Part shown: positions 1 to 8,440 of the stretch, piece after piece
Layout: every line of letters starts with the position of its first letter
How positions within the stretch are numbered: the first letter of the stretch is position 1
NCBI GenBank assembly: GCA_050122535.1
Contig: JASFIT010000044.1
Location: 1 to 17,609, forward strand
Origin: JASFEQ01 sp050122535
GTDB taxonomy: Bacteria > Desulfobacterota > DSM-4660 > Desulfatiglandales > HGW-15
Direction: 5' to 3'
DNA: 17,609 nucleotides
Notes under the pieces: generated by a model
Told to the model about the DNA's origin: nothing
Databases searched by the model: none
What the model saw: only the letters and a program-made list of their open reading frames with translations
Translations under genes and position numbers: made by a program

Positions 1-123
1 GCGGGCCTGTTCCCGGAGCCTTGAATATTGGAGATGGGGGCGGTAAGGAAGAGGGCCGTCATTTGGGTTGCGGTCTTGAAAAGAGACCCCCATACCCTCG
101 GCTGACCGAGCTTGCGGGTGATG

Positions 124-143
124 CCCCGCGCCTTGGCGCGGGG
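124..143. repeat. GC-rich perfect hairpin, possible IS200/IS605-type right end
   Basis: Two perfect 9-base arms (ccccgcgcc at 124-132 and ggcgcgggg at 135-143) are separated by TT. A smaller hairpin (ctcgg/ccgag, 97-110) lies just before it. The hairpin is followed by agcttcac, which resembles the 3' hairpin found at the right end of many IS200/IS605 elements (the omega-RNA end of TnpB). No TnpB protein can be read here, so this assignment is tentative. It could instead terminate the minus-strand gene ending at 215, but no T-run follows it on either strand. The rest of 1-214 shows no convincing gene. Confidence 0.45.
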
Positions 144-214
144 AGCTTCACTCAGTACAATGCGGATTTTCCCCCTGGAAGGCTATCAGTTATGACTATT
201 CGGACTGCAATCCC

Positions 215-3200
215 CTAATCCTGGGCTGATTCATCTGGCCTGACGATGGACCTGGCAATCTCTTGGACCCTAGGGTCTATATCGTCCACAAAATGTGCGA
301 GTATTCCATGGACATCAGGATGAGAGATCCGCCCAAGGGCATAGGCGGCAGCGGCTCGAACATCGGGATTACGGTTTTTTCGAAATGGAAAGAACCCTTG
401 CGGAACCAGGAGTCTGGTTAAAGAATCGATAGCGGCGGGGCTTGCGATCTGCCCCAACGCACGGCAGCAGACAATGCAAAGTTCATCTTCCTTGGAGGAA
501 TCCAAAAGGTCGATCAAGGTCTCATCCACTTTCGGAGGTTTCAGCTTCCCCAGACATTTGATGGCGGAGACAGCCAAGTTGCCTGTCTGAGTGCTTGCCA
601 GATCCAGGAGGAGTGCAACAATCTGATTGTTGTTCAGACGCTCGACAAGGCGAAACGCTGCCTGTCTCACCTGAGAATCCTCGTCGCCCAAAGCGTACTC
701 CACTTCCTTTCTCAGATCAGAGGTCAGGGTATCGATCACATCCAGGATGCGTGATCGTTCCTCTGGAGTGACCTCCAGGACCAGCAACTCCTTGAGACGC
801 TCGACCACCTCGGGCCCGTGCTTTTTAAGCAGCATGGCTGAGATCTTCCGCGCCCTGTAATCATCCTCCTGTTTGATGATCTCAATGAGAAACGGTACCG
901 CTCCTTGGCCAAAGCCGGCCAGCAACTGGGCGGCGTTCCGCAACCGGGTAGAGTCTCCGGATTTCAGATCTTCCAGCAGCAGTTTTTCTGTTGAAGGATC
1001 CAACTTCCTTTTCAGCCTCTTTGCCAGAAGCTGGGCATTGGAGTCCTTCACTTCCTCCAGTTCTCTTTGGCGCTTCCGAAGGTGGGATAAGACCCGGCCA
1101 GCCGTGCGGTACTCAACGAACTGGATAAGAATCGTGAGCATAATGTCAAAAAGTGCCGCCATCTCCGCCATCACATCTGGATCATCCTCTTTAGAAAGGG
1201 CAGAGAGAAGGGGAGCCGCAAGAAGCCTGGCAAAGTCATGCTGAAAGGCGGGCGTGAGGCTTTCTAATAGGCCTAGACAGAGTTGGATGGCTCTTTGGCG
1301 ATCTGCGATTACCTGTGCCGGCAGGTTTCTAAAGAGCTTGAGAATTGCCTCCTTGATCTCCGCTTCTTCTTTATTGAGCAACAGTTCCTTTATCTGATCC
1401 TGGAAATTGTCGAGCAGAGAGGAGAACGGTACTTCCTCCACCATCTCCATCTCTTCATCGGGCTGATGTTCTGCGGCAGCCATTGTGGTGAGTATTCGGA
1501 ATTCGCCCGTCGCTGACGGGCCCACCGCTTCCGCGACTTGAACCTCGTAGAGGTGACGGTCAAATAGGATGCCAGCCACTCCCTTCTCCTTGGCAAGGCG
1601 CTTCCAGAATTTGCCATCCACACCCCTTGGGAGATCTCCAAGGGCACCAATAAAGGCTTTCAGCTCTTGTTCGGTAAAGCGCTTCATAAAGGTGAGGCTG
1701 CTAAGTCCGATGGTTCCAAGGTACTTGTAGAACGTATCACCAAACACTTTGAACTGGGAACTGACAAACTTCTCGCCATTGACCAACAGTACATCCTCAG
1801 CCCGAGATAAGGTAAGAACACCCCGGTTCTTGATGTAGCTGCGCACATATTTTGTGGTCTTCTGCAGGACAGAGGTTATGGCGTTGCTCTCTAAAGGATA
1901 GAGTTTGATGGTCCTCCCCGCACTCAGTAGGCCGCGCAGGATCTCTGCCACCAGCCTCGTCTCTTTTCGGTGCATCTCATCCGCTGCTTCATCACTAACT
2001 CTTTGGCGAGCCAATTGGTCTCGAGCCAGGTCTTCGGCCTTGCCCCGCCTTGTGTAGCGGATCTGTTTTAGATCGATGTGCTCCAGGTTGTTCTCGATCA
2101 TCAGACGTTCCCAGTGGCGTTCATCAAAGGTCTTCTGCTCGGTTCGGCCAAAGGCCTCCAACATCACTTCCACCTCACCTTCTGTGAGGCCTTTGAGGAA
2201 AGCGATTCCTTTTAGCTGGAGCTGGTTAAGGAGTTCGAGAAAACCCTTAGCGACCACCTTGAAGTCCTTGGTCGCGATCTTCTGGCCATTGACCACCAGA
2301 GCCCGTTCGATTTGCATGATATTAACGTGTTCATTCTTTTCGAGAATTCCATCGATTCTGGTCTTCACCTTTTGGGTGACGTCGATAACGGGCCTGCTGC
2401 CGGGTGGATAAAGCTTTATATTTCGGACCGCAATCATAAACTCGCGTATCATATGGGGGACACGGGCCAGGCCGTCAGCGTCCAGGGGGACATCAGCTCC
2501 GGCGATCTCGGCCGGTTCTTCGGCGGTGTAAAGGACAGCTTCCTGGGCATTGAATTTCGAGGCGTTTGACGTTGCTAGGATCCGCTCATATGTCCCCGCC
2601 TTTTCCTGGTCCGTGGAACGCTTGAAGTGGTAAGCAAGGGTTGCAGCAGAGGGCAGAAACTGGCGCTGATAGAGTGTTTCTTGATAGTTACCAATACGCT
2701 CGTGAAGTTCCTGTTTTCTGTCCTGGTCTATGGACCCATAAGCAATCTCCAGGACACGTTTCCCCAAAAAGCGTATCACCTCATCGTTAAGCTGAAAGTC
2801 TGACTGGAGAAGGCCTTGGGCCACAGCCTGATCTATAAACTCCAGAACCTTCGCTTCCATGGCCTCAGAACTTCCTATGAGCATACTCAATGAGACATCA
2901 TCGCCCAGAGCGGATACCTGCTCAAGCATTTGCCTGCTGTCTTCATCCAGGGCGGCAATTTTTTGGGTTACGATCTCTTCCAGGGACTTGGGGAGATAGC
3001 CCTCTTCCACGGGTCGGATAACCCATCGCTGGCCGACAAGGGAAATTTGTTGGTCCATGACGAGTTTGCGTAAGATTTCGCTAACGAAAAGGGGATTTCC
3101 TTGTGTAATCTGGAAGAGGTCATCCTCGAAGTTATCAGGTTTATCCAGACTGGGAAATATTCTCTTGATATGCCTGGCTATCTGAGCAGCTGTGAGGGGG

Positions 3201-4450
3201 GTAAGGGAGATCTTCTGAAGACCCAGTTCCTGACCATAGGCAGCGTGGAATCGTTCTAGGGGCCCCTTTTCCCCCACCTTCGCCTCCTTGGTCTCCGAGG
3301 ATGTACCGCAGATAAAAAGTGGGAGGTCATCTCTCATAATCAATTTGCGCAGGAGGAGCATCGTTGCCTCATCGCCAAAGTGAAGATCATCAATGAAAAT
3401 GATAAGAGGACGTTTACCCACGATCTTGGGAATAAAATGGACCAGGGTAGTAAAGATGCCTTCACGAAATTGCCCCTCTTTCCCATCTATCTGGGCCTCA
3501 TCAGCGTCTCCAAGCTGTGGGATGATTTGACCCAAGTAGGAGAGCTCTTTGGGATTCAGGTTCTCCAAGACTTTTTCACCTTTGTCTTTCCGTTTATTCA
3601 AAATGTCTATGAGGATTTTCGTGATCAGGTAATAGGGACGGAACATCTCCTGAGAGGCACCGTTGACTTTAACCTGCCAGATCTTTTTCCGAGAGAGATT
3701 TTGGCGGATCGCTTCAAGAAACTCCGTTTTGCCCAGGCCAGGAGAGCCTTCAACGATGAGAAATTGGCTTTTCTTCTTACTGAAAATTTTGAGGGCGTTG
3801 GTCACTTGTGCCAGCTGTTTGCTCCGACCCACAAGCTTAACGTCCTCAAGTTGGTAAATGGCTGTTTTGTCAAAAACATCCTCTAGGGCCACCTCAGTCG
3901 CATTCACGTAGCAGTCACGGCCTTTCTTTTTCGCGGAATAGAGGGCCGTATCTGCCCTTTGAATCAGGGCCTTGCTGTTCTTGGCATCTTCAGGGGCAGA
4001 GGCGATTCCAATGCTAAGGGTGATCTGGAGGGGGCTGTCAGCCGTGCTCGGCTGGAAGGACTGCTCGTGGACCCTTTTGTATAGTTTCTCGCCCCTCAGC
4101 AGTGAGGTCCGCTTATCTGTTGGAAGCAGGAGCATAAACTCATCGCCCGCATAACGAACGGCCAAACCGTCTTCGCCCGCTACCTCTTGGATCAGGCCTG
4201 CCACCCAAATCAATGCTTGGTCGCCGATCTGGTGACCATACCTATCATTGATTTGCTTGAAATTATCCACATCCATCATGAGGAGGGAGAAGGGACGTTT
4301 TTCCAAGGTGTCCCACTGAACTTTGGACTGAAGGTATTGGTAGAGGAAACGTCTATTGTAGATGCCGGTCAGTTCATCTTCGAAGATGAGGCGTGAAGGA
4401 TCTTTCCCGGAGTGCTCCAGGAAGTTGAAGAGTTCTTGGCGGTGCTCCAT
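215..4450 (-). CDS. GGDEF domain protein with STAND/AAA-type ATPase, duplicated central domain and HEAT repeats
   Basis: Large (1411 aa) cytoplasmic signalling protein with no signal peptide or membrane segment. Residues about 20-185 form a GGDEF (diguanylate cyclase) domain, with LTGIYNRR near 27-34, MMDVDNFK at 58-65 and signature AGDEF at 101-105. The first Gly is Ala, a change some active cyclases tolerate. No RxxD inhibitory site is seen upstream of the signature. Residues about 205-500 are a P-loop ATPase of AAA_16/STAND type: Walker A GSPGLGKT at 235-242, Walker B IFIDDLH at 351-357. Two related domains follow at about 664-800 and 834-970, both with IKLYP and (V/L)VNG(Q/E)K. From about 1155 to the end the sequence reads as HEAT repeats. 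Likely a large sensor/scaffold that may make c-di-GMP; substrate and partners unknown. The ATG at 4450 has no obvious Shine-Dalgarno but sits about 40 bases after a strong promoter. Confidence 0.9.
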   Translation of the reverse strand: MEHRQELFNFLEHSGKDPSRLIFEDELTGIYNRRFLYQYLQSKVQWDTLEKRPFSLLMMDVDNFKQINDRYGHQIGDQALIWVAGLIQEVAGEDGLAVRYAGDEFMLLLPTDKRTSLLRGEKLYKRVHEQSFQPSTADSPLQITLSIGIASAPEDAKNSKALIQRADTALYSAKKKGRDCYVNATEVALEDVFDKTAIYQLEDVKLVGRSKQLAQVTNALKIFSKKKSQFLIVEGSPGLGKTEFLEAIRQNLSRKKIWQVKVNGASQEMFRPYYLITKILIDILNKRKDKGEKVLENLNPKELSYLGQIIPQLGDADEAQIDGKEGQFREGIFTTLVHFIPKIVGKRPLIIFIDDLHFGDEATMLLLRKLIMRDDLPLFICGTSSETKEAKVGEKGPLERFHAAYGQELGLQKISLTPLTAAQIARHIKRIFPSLDKPDNFEDDLFQITQGNPLFVSEILRKLVMDQQISLVGQRWVIRPVEEGYLPKSLEEIVTQKIAALDEDSRQMLEQVSALGDDVSLSMLIGSSEAMEAKVLEFIDQAVAQGLLQSDFQLNDEVIRFLGKRVLEIAYGSIDQDRKQELHERIGNYQETLYQRQFLPSAATLAYHFKRSTDQEKAGTYERILATSNASKFNAQEAVLYTAEEPAEIAGADVPLDADGLARVPHMIREFMIAVRNIKLYPPGSRPVIDVTQKVKTRIDGILEKNEHVNIMQIERALVVNGQKIATKDFKVVAKGFLELLNQLQLKGIAFLKGLTEGEVEVMLEAFGRTEQKTFDERHWERLMIENNLEHIDLKQIRYTRRGKAEDLARDQLARQRVSDEAADEMHRKETRLVAEILRGLLSAGRTIKLYPLESNAITSVLQKTTKYVRSYIKNRGVLTLSRAEDVLLVNGEKFVSSQFKVFGDTFYKYLGTIGLSSLTFMKRFTEQELKAFIGALGDLPRGVDGKFWKRLAKEKGVAGILFDRHLYEVQVAEAVGPSATGEFRILTTMAAAEHQPDEEMEMVEEVPFSSLLDNFQDQIKELLLNKEEAEIKEAILKLFRNLPAQVIADRQRAIQLCLGLLESLTPAFQHDFARLLAAPLLSALSKEDDPDVMAEMAALFDIMLTILIQFVEYRTAGRVLSHLRKRQRELEEVKDSNAQLLAKRLKRKLDPSTEKLLLEDLKSGDSTRLRNAAQLLAGFGQGAVPFLIEIIKQEDDYRARKISAMLLKKHGPEVVERLKELLVLEVTPEERSRILDVIDTLTSDLRKEVEYALGDEDSQVRQAAFRLVERLNNNQIVALLLDLASTQTGNLAVSAIKCLGKLKPPKVDETLIDLLDSSKEDELCIVCCRALGQIASPAAIDSLTRLLVPQGFFPFRKNRNPDVRAAAAYALGRISHPDVHGILAHFVDDIDPRVQEIARSIVRPDESAQD

Positions 4451-4488
4451 GGGGGTTGGGTTGATAACAGTTTAATTTTACTATAAAA

Positions 4489-4517
4489 AGCATACGAAAA
4501 ATAGCGCAAAATGTCAA
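4489..4517 (-). promoter_or_regulatory. sigma70-type promoter for the GGDEF/ATPase gene
   Basis: Read on the minus strand, a perfect -35 TTGACA (4517-4512) is followed by a 17-base spacer and a -10 TATGCT (4494-4489). The start codon at 4450 lies about 39 bases after the -10. The same -10 hexamer occurs in the marR-hgcAB promoter. Confidence 0.7.
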
Positions 4518-4673
4518 GCTGGAAGATTTGTCCAGGTCTTCCCTAAGCCCGTGTTTAGCCACCATTCTGGACAGAGATATGCGCCCATGTCATGAATGGC
4601 GAAAGAATGCGTGGTTGGCACGAGGCAGTGAGCGGATACAGTGGAGTGCGCTGATCGGGGCGCTTATGAGGGT

Positions 4674-4825
4674 GTGTCACAATTCGAAAAAACTGTCATT
4701 CCGGGCGAGCCCTAAGATTGTGGGCGAGACCCGGAATCCAGGAAGGTAGCGAAAAATCAAAACATTCTGGATCCCGGCTCGCATCCCGCCCCGCGGGATT
4801 TGGCCGGGATGACGAATTGCGACAC
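4674..4825. repeat. MITE-like palindromic repeat element
   Basis: About 152 bases bounded by 13-base inverted ends that match at 12 of 13 positions (GTGTCACAATTCG at 4674-4686; CGAATTGCGACAC at 4813-4825). Inside are further hairpins: ATTCCGGG/CCCGGAAT (4698-4705 with 4730-4737), and gcgag..cccgg..atccag paired with ctggatcccggctcgc in the right half. The sequence style (tgtcattccggg ... cggaatccag) is typical of dispersed intergenic repeats in bacterial genomes. It ends 7 bases from the stop codon of the nicotinate phosphoribosyltransferase gene and may act as its terminator. The rest of the 4451-4831 gap holds the GGDEF gene promoter and nothing else I recognise. Confidence 0.7.
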
Positions 4826-4831
4826 AGTCTT

Positions 4832-6292
4832 TTAAGGTTCGGAGATTGTGGTCACCGTTTTTGCGGCCTCTCGCAGCAGGCGCTGTTTGGTTGCAAAAAG
4901 GGTGGTACTGAGACTCACATGATATCTGTGCGGATTGTGAAATCGCTTGTAGGCGCCATCCAGCTCCTGCAGATTCTGGAGAGAATATTCCCTTATCGTA
5001 TCAAGTGAAGGGCTCTCATAGACCAGTTCCCCTTTCTGAAATATGGGTACCATGAGTTCGCGTATCTTGAACTGTTTGGGGTAGGTCTTGTAGACATGGT
5101 GGAACATGGGGTGGTATGCCCGAAAGGAGCGTCCTTGGGGGATTTTTTCTTCATCGAGAAAAAGCACGTCACCCCTCATCTCACCCCTCTTATCGTACAT
5201 CCTCACCACCTTTTTGAGCCCCGGGTTCATTATCTTTTCTGGGTTATCTGACCTCTTGATTTTGGGCACCATCCGTTCACTGCCCTCATCCAGAGCGGTC
5301 AGCTTATAAACGCCCCCAAGGGCAGGGCATGAGAAGGAGGTGACGAGGCGTGTGCCCACTCCCCACATCCCTACCCGGGCTCCCTGCCTTTTGAGGCTCT
5401 CCACGAGCCACTCATCCAAGTCACTTGAGGCCACGATGGTGGCATCCGGAAAACCAGCCTTGTCCAACATGCGCCGGGCCTCTTTGCTCAGGTAGGCGAG
5501 ATCACCGCTATCTAAACGTATCCCACGGATTTCATGTCCTTTTTCCCGCAGTTTCCGGGCTACCTTTATGGCGTTCGGCACGCCACTATGGAGCGTGTCA
5601 TAGGTATCCACCAGCAGCACGCAGGCGTCGGGATATACATGGGCGTAAGCCTGAAAGGCCTCCGCCTCCTCGGGAAAACTTTCCACCCAGGAGTGGGCGT
5701 GCGTACCACGCACCGGTATGCCGTAGAGACGACCCGCGAGCACATTGGATGTCCCTTCTACCCCGCCGATGTAAGCGGCACGGGATGCCATCAGGGCCCC
5801 ATCTGGCCCGTGGGCCCTTCTCAGCCCGAAATCTACCACAGGATCCCCCTGGGCTGCCCAAAGGACCCGAGCCGCCTTGGTGGCGATGAGTGTCTGGAAG
5901 TTCATCACATTGAGGAGCGTGGTCTCAATAAGCTGGGCTTCGGGCAAGGGTGCGGTGACTCGAACTAAGGGTTCATGGGGGAAGACCACTGTTCCTTCGG
6001 GAATGGCCCAGATGTCCCCGGTAAATTTGAAATTCTCCAAATAGGTAAGAAACTCTTTGGAAAACATGCTTAGCCCCTCGAGATAGGAGAGGTCATCACC
6101 ATTGAAGCGCAGATTCCGTATATAATCGATCACATCCGCCAGGCCAGCAAGTATGCAGTAGCCCCCGTTATCCGGGATACTTCTGAAAAAATAGTCAAAG
6201 TTGGCCCACTGCTCTTTCTTCCCTTCATGGACATACCCGCCCACCATGGTGAGCTGATAGAGATCGGTCAATAACGCCCATTTGGACCACAT
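4832..6292 (-). CDS. pncB: nicotinate phosphoribosyltransferase
   Basis: Cytoplasmic enzyme of the Preiss-Handler NAD salvage route. It joins nicotinate and PRPP to give nicotinate mononucleotide with ATP hydrolysis. Family marks are ALLTDLYQLTM at the N-terminus, GGYCILAGL, GTHAHSW (containing the conserved catalytic His), LLVDTYDTLHSG, GIRLDSGDLAYLS and a late GVGTRLVTS phosphate-binding segment. Length (486 aa from the chosen start) is normal for the family. I chose the ATG at 6292 because GGAGG lies 8 bases upstream (6305-6301) and homology begins right there. The frame is open further up, with ATG at 6337 and TTG at 6343, but these have no Shine-Dalgarno and are only 9 or 3 bases after the previous stop. 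It is the last gene of the kptA-like/acyl-CoA synthetase/pncB set and is probably translationally coupled to the gene before it. Confidence 0.93.
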   Translation of the reverse strand: MWSKWALLTDLYQLTMVGGYVHEGKKEQWANFDYFFRSIPDNGGYCILAGLADVIDYIRNLRFNGDDLSYLEGLSMFSKEFLTYLENFKFTGDIWAIPEGTVVFPHEPLVRVTAPLPEAQLIETTLLNVMNFQTLIATKAARVLWAAQGDPVVDFGLRRAHGPDGALMASRAAYIGGVEGTSNVLAGRLYGIPVRGTHAHSWVESFPEEAEAFQAYAHVYPDACVLLVDTYDTLHSGVPNAIKVARKLREKGHEIRGIRLDSGDLAYLSKEARRMLDKAGFPDATIVASSDLDEWLVESLKRQGARVGMWGVGTRLVTSFSCPALGGVYKLTALDEGSERMVPKIKRSDNPEKIMNPGLKKVVRMYDKRGEMRGDVLFLDEEKIPQGRSFRAYHPMFHHVYKTYPKQFKIRELMVPIFQKGELVYESPSLDTIREYSLQNLQELDGAYKRFHNPHRYHVSLSTTLFATKQRLLREAAKTVTTISEP

Positions 6293-6346
6293 TTTCACAT
6301 CCTCCGGGAAGTCCCCCAAGTCGAGGTTCCTCACCATGTTCAAGGT

Positions 6347-8440
6347 TTAGTGTTCAATAATAACCCGGGCATCCACTGCCAGAGCACCTTCACCTTCGGC
6401 GTAGACGATGACAGGATTGACATCAATTTCCTTGATTAGAGGAAGATCCACCATCATTTGAGAGAGTCTCACAAGGAATTCCTCTATGGCATTTGTATCA
6501 GAGGGTTTCGCACCTCTGATGCCTGATAATATCTGACGCCCCTTTATTTGGTTGATCATGCGACCGGCCTCTTCACGATTGATGGGAGCAACACGCCAGA
6601 CCACATCTCCCAGGGCCTCCACAAGAATCCCCCCCAAACCAAAGAGAACAACCGGTCCAAAAATTTCGTCATGCTTGCAGCCCAAGATGACTTCCTGGCC
6701 TTCTCTCACCATGGGTTGTATAAGCACTTCCAGGTCACGGCTGTCCGCTAGGGACTGAAAATGCCTGAACACGGCCCTAATTTGTTCTTGTGAATGCAGA
6801 TTCAAGCTGATGGCTCCCAAATCCGTTTTATGTGAGATATGAGGACGGTTGATTTTCATGACGACCGGAGCATTGAATGCTCGCCAAGCCTCAAAGGCTT
6901 CATCTAATGAGCGGGCTAAACGGTAGTCCGGTAACGTGAGGCCATAATGCCCAATTAGATCCAGGGAGTCCTTGAGCAAAAGGGAATCGTTACCTGCAGC
7001 CATATGCAAGATGGCTTCAGCCCCTTTTACATTCACATCCCGGATGGTCTGGGTTTCTATGGAGATGGGTTTTCTGGAAGCCCAACTGTGGGATAGGTGA
7101 AAAGCACGCATGGCATTCTCTGGGGCAGAGAAGATAGGGATATTGGAATGCTTCCGCAGGTATCCCATTTCCACAGCTTCCGTCATCACGAAGAGTGCAA
7201 CGGGCTTTTGATAGCGCTCCACAAGTTGTTCTACTTTGCGGATAAGGTTGCGGGATGCTTCCTGTTCAAAACCGGAGCGGCGGTAACCGTGCCCAAGCAT
7301 CACCCCATCTACGTCCTTACGCTTCAACATCTCTTCTACGATATATTCGTAAAATTCCAGATCAAAGAGGTCACCCAAGTCCAAAGGATTTTGGAGTCGG
7401 ATTACATGGGCCCTGAGTCGGCTCTCCACCTTTTTCAAGAATTCTTCTGGAAAAGGCGGAAGGTGGAATCCATAGTGGGCACAGGCATCAGCTGCTATGA
7501 CGGCATGACCTCCAGATCGAGACACCACCGCCAGTCGGTTGCCTTTGAGGGGGGGTAGCGTGAAGGTTTTAATGTAGTCCATGGCGTCATCCATGGTATT
7601 CACACGCACGCAACCCGCCTGCTCCAGGGCATGATCCACCAGTTGATCGTCGGTAAACAGGGCGGCCGTATGGGAATGGGCGATCTGTGCGCTTGCCCTG
7701 AACCGATTTGATTTATGGACAAGTATGGGCTTTTCGGATTTCGAAGCGATTTCGACAAATTTCCTGCCGTCCGTAAATCCTTCAAGATATAAGAGGATAA
7801 TTCTGGTTCCTTCATCATGGATCAGATATTCTAAGAGCTCATTTTCATCCACATCCATTTTGTTGCCCAAAGATACAAATTTGTTGATTCCAATATCCTC
7901 TTCTGCCAGGAAACCAACATAGCCCAATCCTACGCCGCCGCTTTGTGCCAGAACAGACACTGGTCCCAATGCTATTTCTCTTCGTAAAGGCATAAATGGA
8001 AGGGCCATCCCATTTTCCAGATTGGTCACGCCTAGGCCGTTTGGGCCTATAATTCGAATGCCGTACCTTCTTGCCACTTCAATGCAGGCATCTGCAAGGG
8101 ATCCCCCCTCTTGACCCAATTCGGAAAAACCGCTCGACTCGATGACAACACTTTTGATTCCCTTGCGGCCACATTGCCCCAAAATCCCTGGGATGGATTT
8201 TGCTGGCGTAAGGATCACGGCCAGATGAATGTCCCGGTCGATCTGCTCCACAGAAGGATAAATCTGCTGCCCAAAGACAACCCCTTTCTTTAAGCCTATG
8301 GAGAGGATCTCTCCCTCGTATCCGAACATGAGACAGTTCATAACAATGTTCCTCCCAAGATTGTTCTGGTCGGGAGAAACGCCAATGACCGCAATACTTT
8401 TGGGATAGAAAAAGTTAGAAAATTGCTCAGGGCTGCTCAT
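6347..8440 (-). CDS. acetate/acyl-CoA synthetase (ADP-forming), single-chain
   Basis: Converts an acyl-CoA plus ADP and phosphate to the free acid plus ATP (or the reverse), a common ATP-yielding step in anaerobic acid and amino-acid metabolism. The 697-aa chain has the usual fused order: CoA-binding Rossmann domain (FYPKSIAVIGVS near residues 11-22), succinyl-CoA-ligase-like domains (IGPNGLG at 131-137, LAQSGGVG at 164-171) with the phospho-His loop SHTAAL at 256-261 (His257), and a C-terminal ATP-grasp domain from about 480 (VVMKINRPHISHKTDLGAI, later VLFGLGGILVE). The ATG at 8440 is preferred: it shares one base with the TGA of the upstream gene (TGATG), AAGGAA lies upstream, and the family N-terminus begins here. 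The frame can be opened to 8485 but would then overlap the upstream gene by 46 bases. Acyl substrate cannot be told from sequence. Confidence 0.92.
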   Translation of the reverse strand: MSSPEQFSNFFYPKSIAVIGVSPDQNNLGRNIVMNCLMFGYEGEILSIGLKKGVVFGQQIYPSVEQIDRDIHLAVILTPAKSIPGILGQCGRKGIKSVVIESSGFSELGQEGGSLADACIEVARRYGIRIIGPNGLGVTNLENGMALPFMPLRREIALGPVSVLAQSGGVGLGYVGFLAEEDIGINKFVSLGNKMDVDENELLEYLIHDEGTRIILLYLEGFTDGRKFVEIASKSEKPILVHKSNRFRASAQIAHSHTAALFTDDQLVDHALEQAGCVRVNTMDDAMDYIKTFTLPPLKGNRLAVVSRSGGHAVIAADACAHYGFHLPPFPEEFLKKVESRLRAHVIRLQNPLDLGDLFDLEFYEYIVEEMLKRKDVDGVMLGHGYRRSGFEQEASRNLIRKVEQLVERYQKPVALFVMTEAVEMGYLRKHSNIPIFSAPENAMRAFHLSHSWASRKPISIETQTIRDVNVKGAEAILHMAAGNDSLLLKDSLDLIGHYGLTLPDYRLARSLDEAFEAWRAFNAPVVMKINRPHISHKTDLGAISLNLHSQEQIRAVFRHFQSLADSRDLEVLIQPMVREGQEVILGCKHDEIFGPVVLFGLGGILVEALGDVVWRVAPINREEAGRMINQIKGRQILSGIRGAKPSDTNAIEEFLVRLSQMMVDLPLIKEIDVNPVIVYAEGEGALAVDARVIIEH

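Noticed and set aside
124..143. Intrinsic terminator for the GGDEF/ATPase gene
   Set aside because: The hairpin is strong and correctly placed, but no T-run follows it on the minus strand.
21..218. Open frame of 65 codons on the plus strand at the left edge
   Set aside because: Low-complexity Gly/Arg/Pro composition, crosses the GC hairpin, no ribosome-binding site and no recognisable motif; at most a remnant.
3380..3886. Open frame of 168 codons on the plus strand
   Set aside because: Antisense shadow of the ATPase domain of the GGDEF protein, whose Walker motifs are clearly coded on the minus strand.
5425..5968. Two overlapping plus-strand open frames of 144-154 codons
   Set aside because: Antisense to the conserved pncB core; Arg/Pro/His-rich composition typical of a shadow frame.
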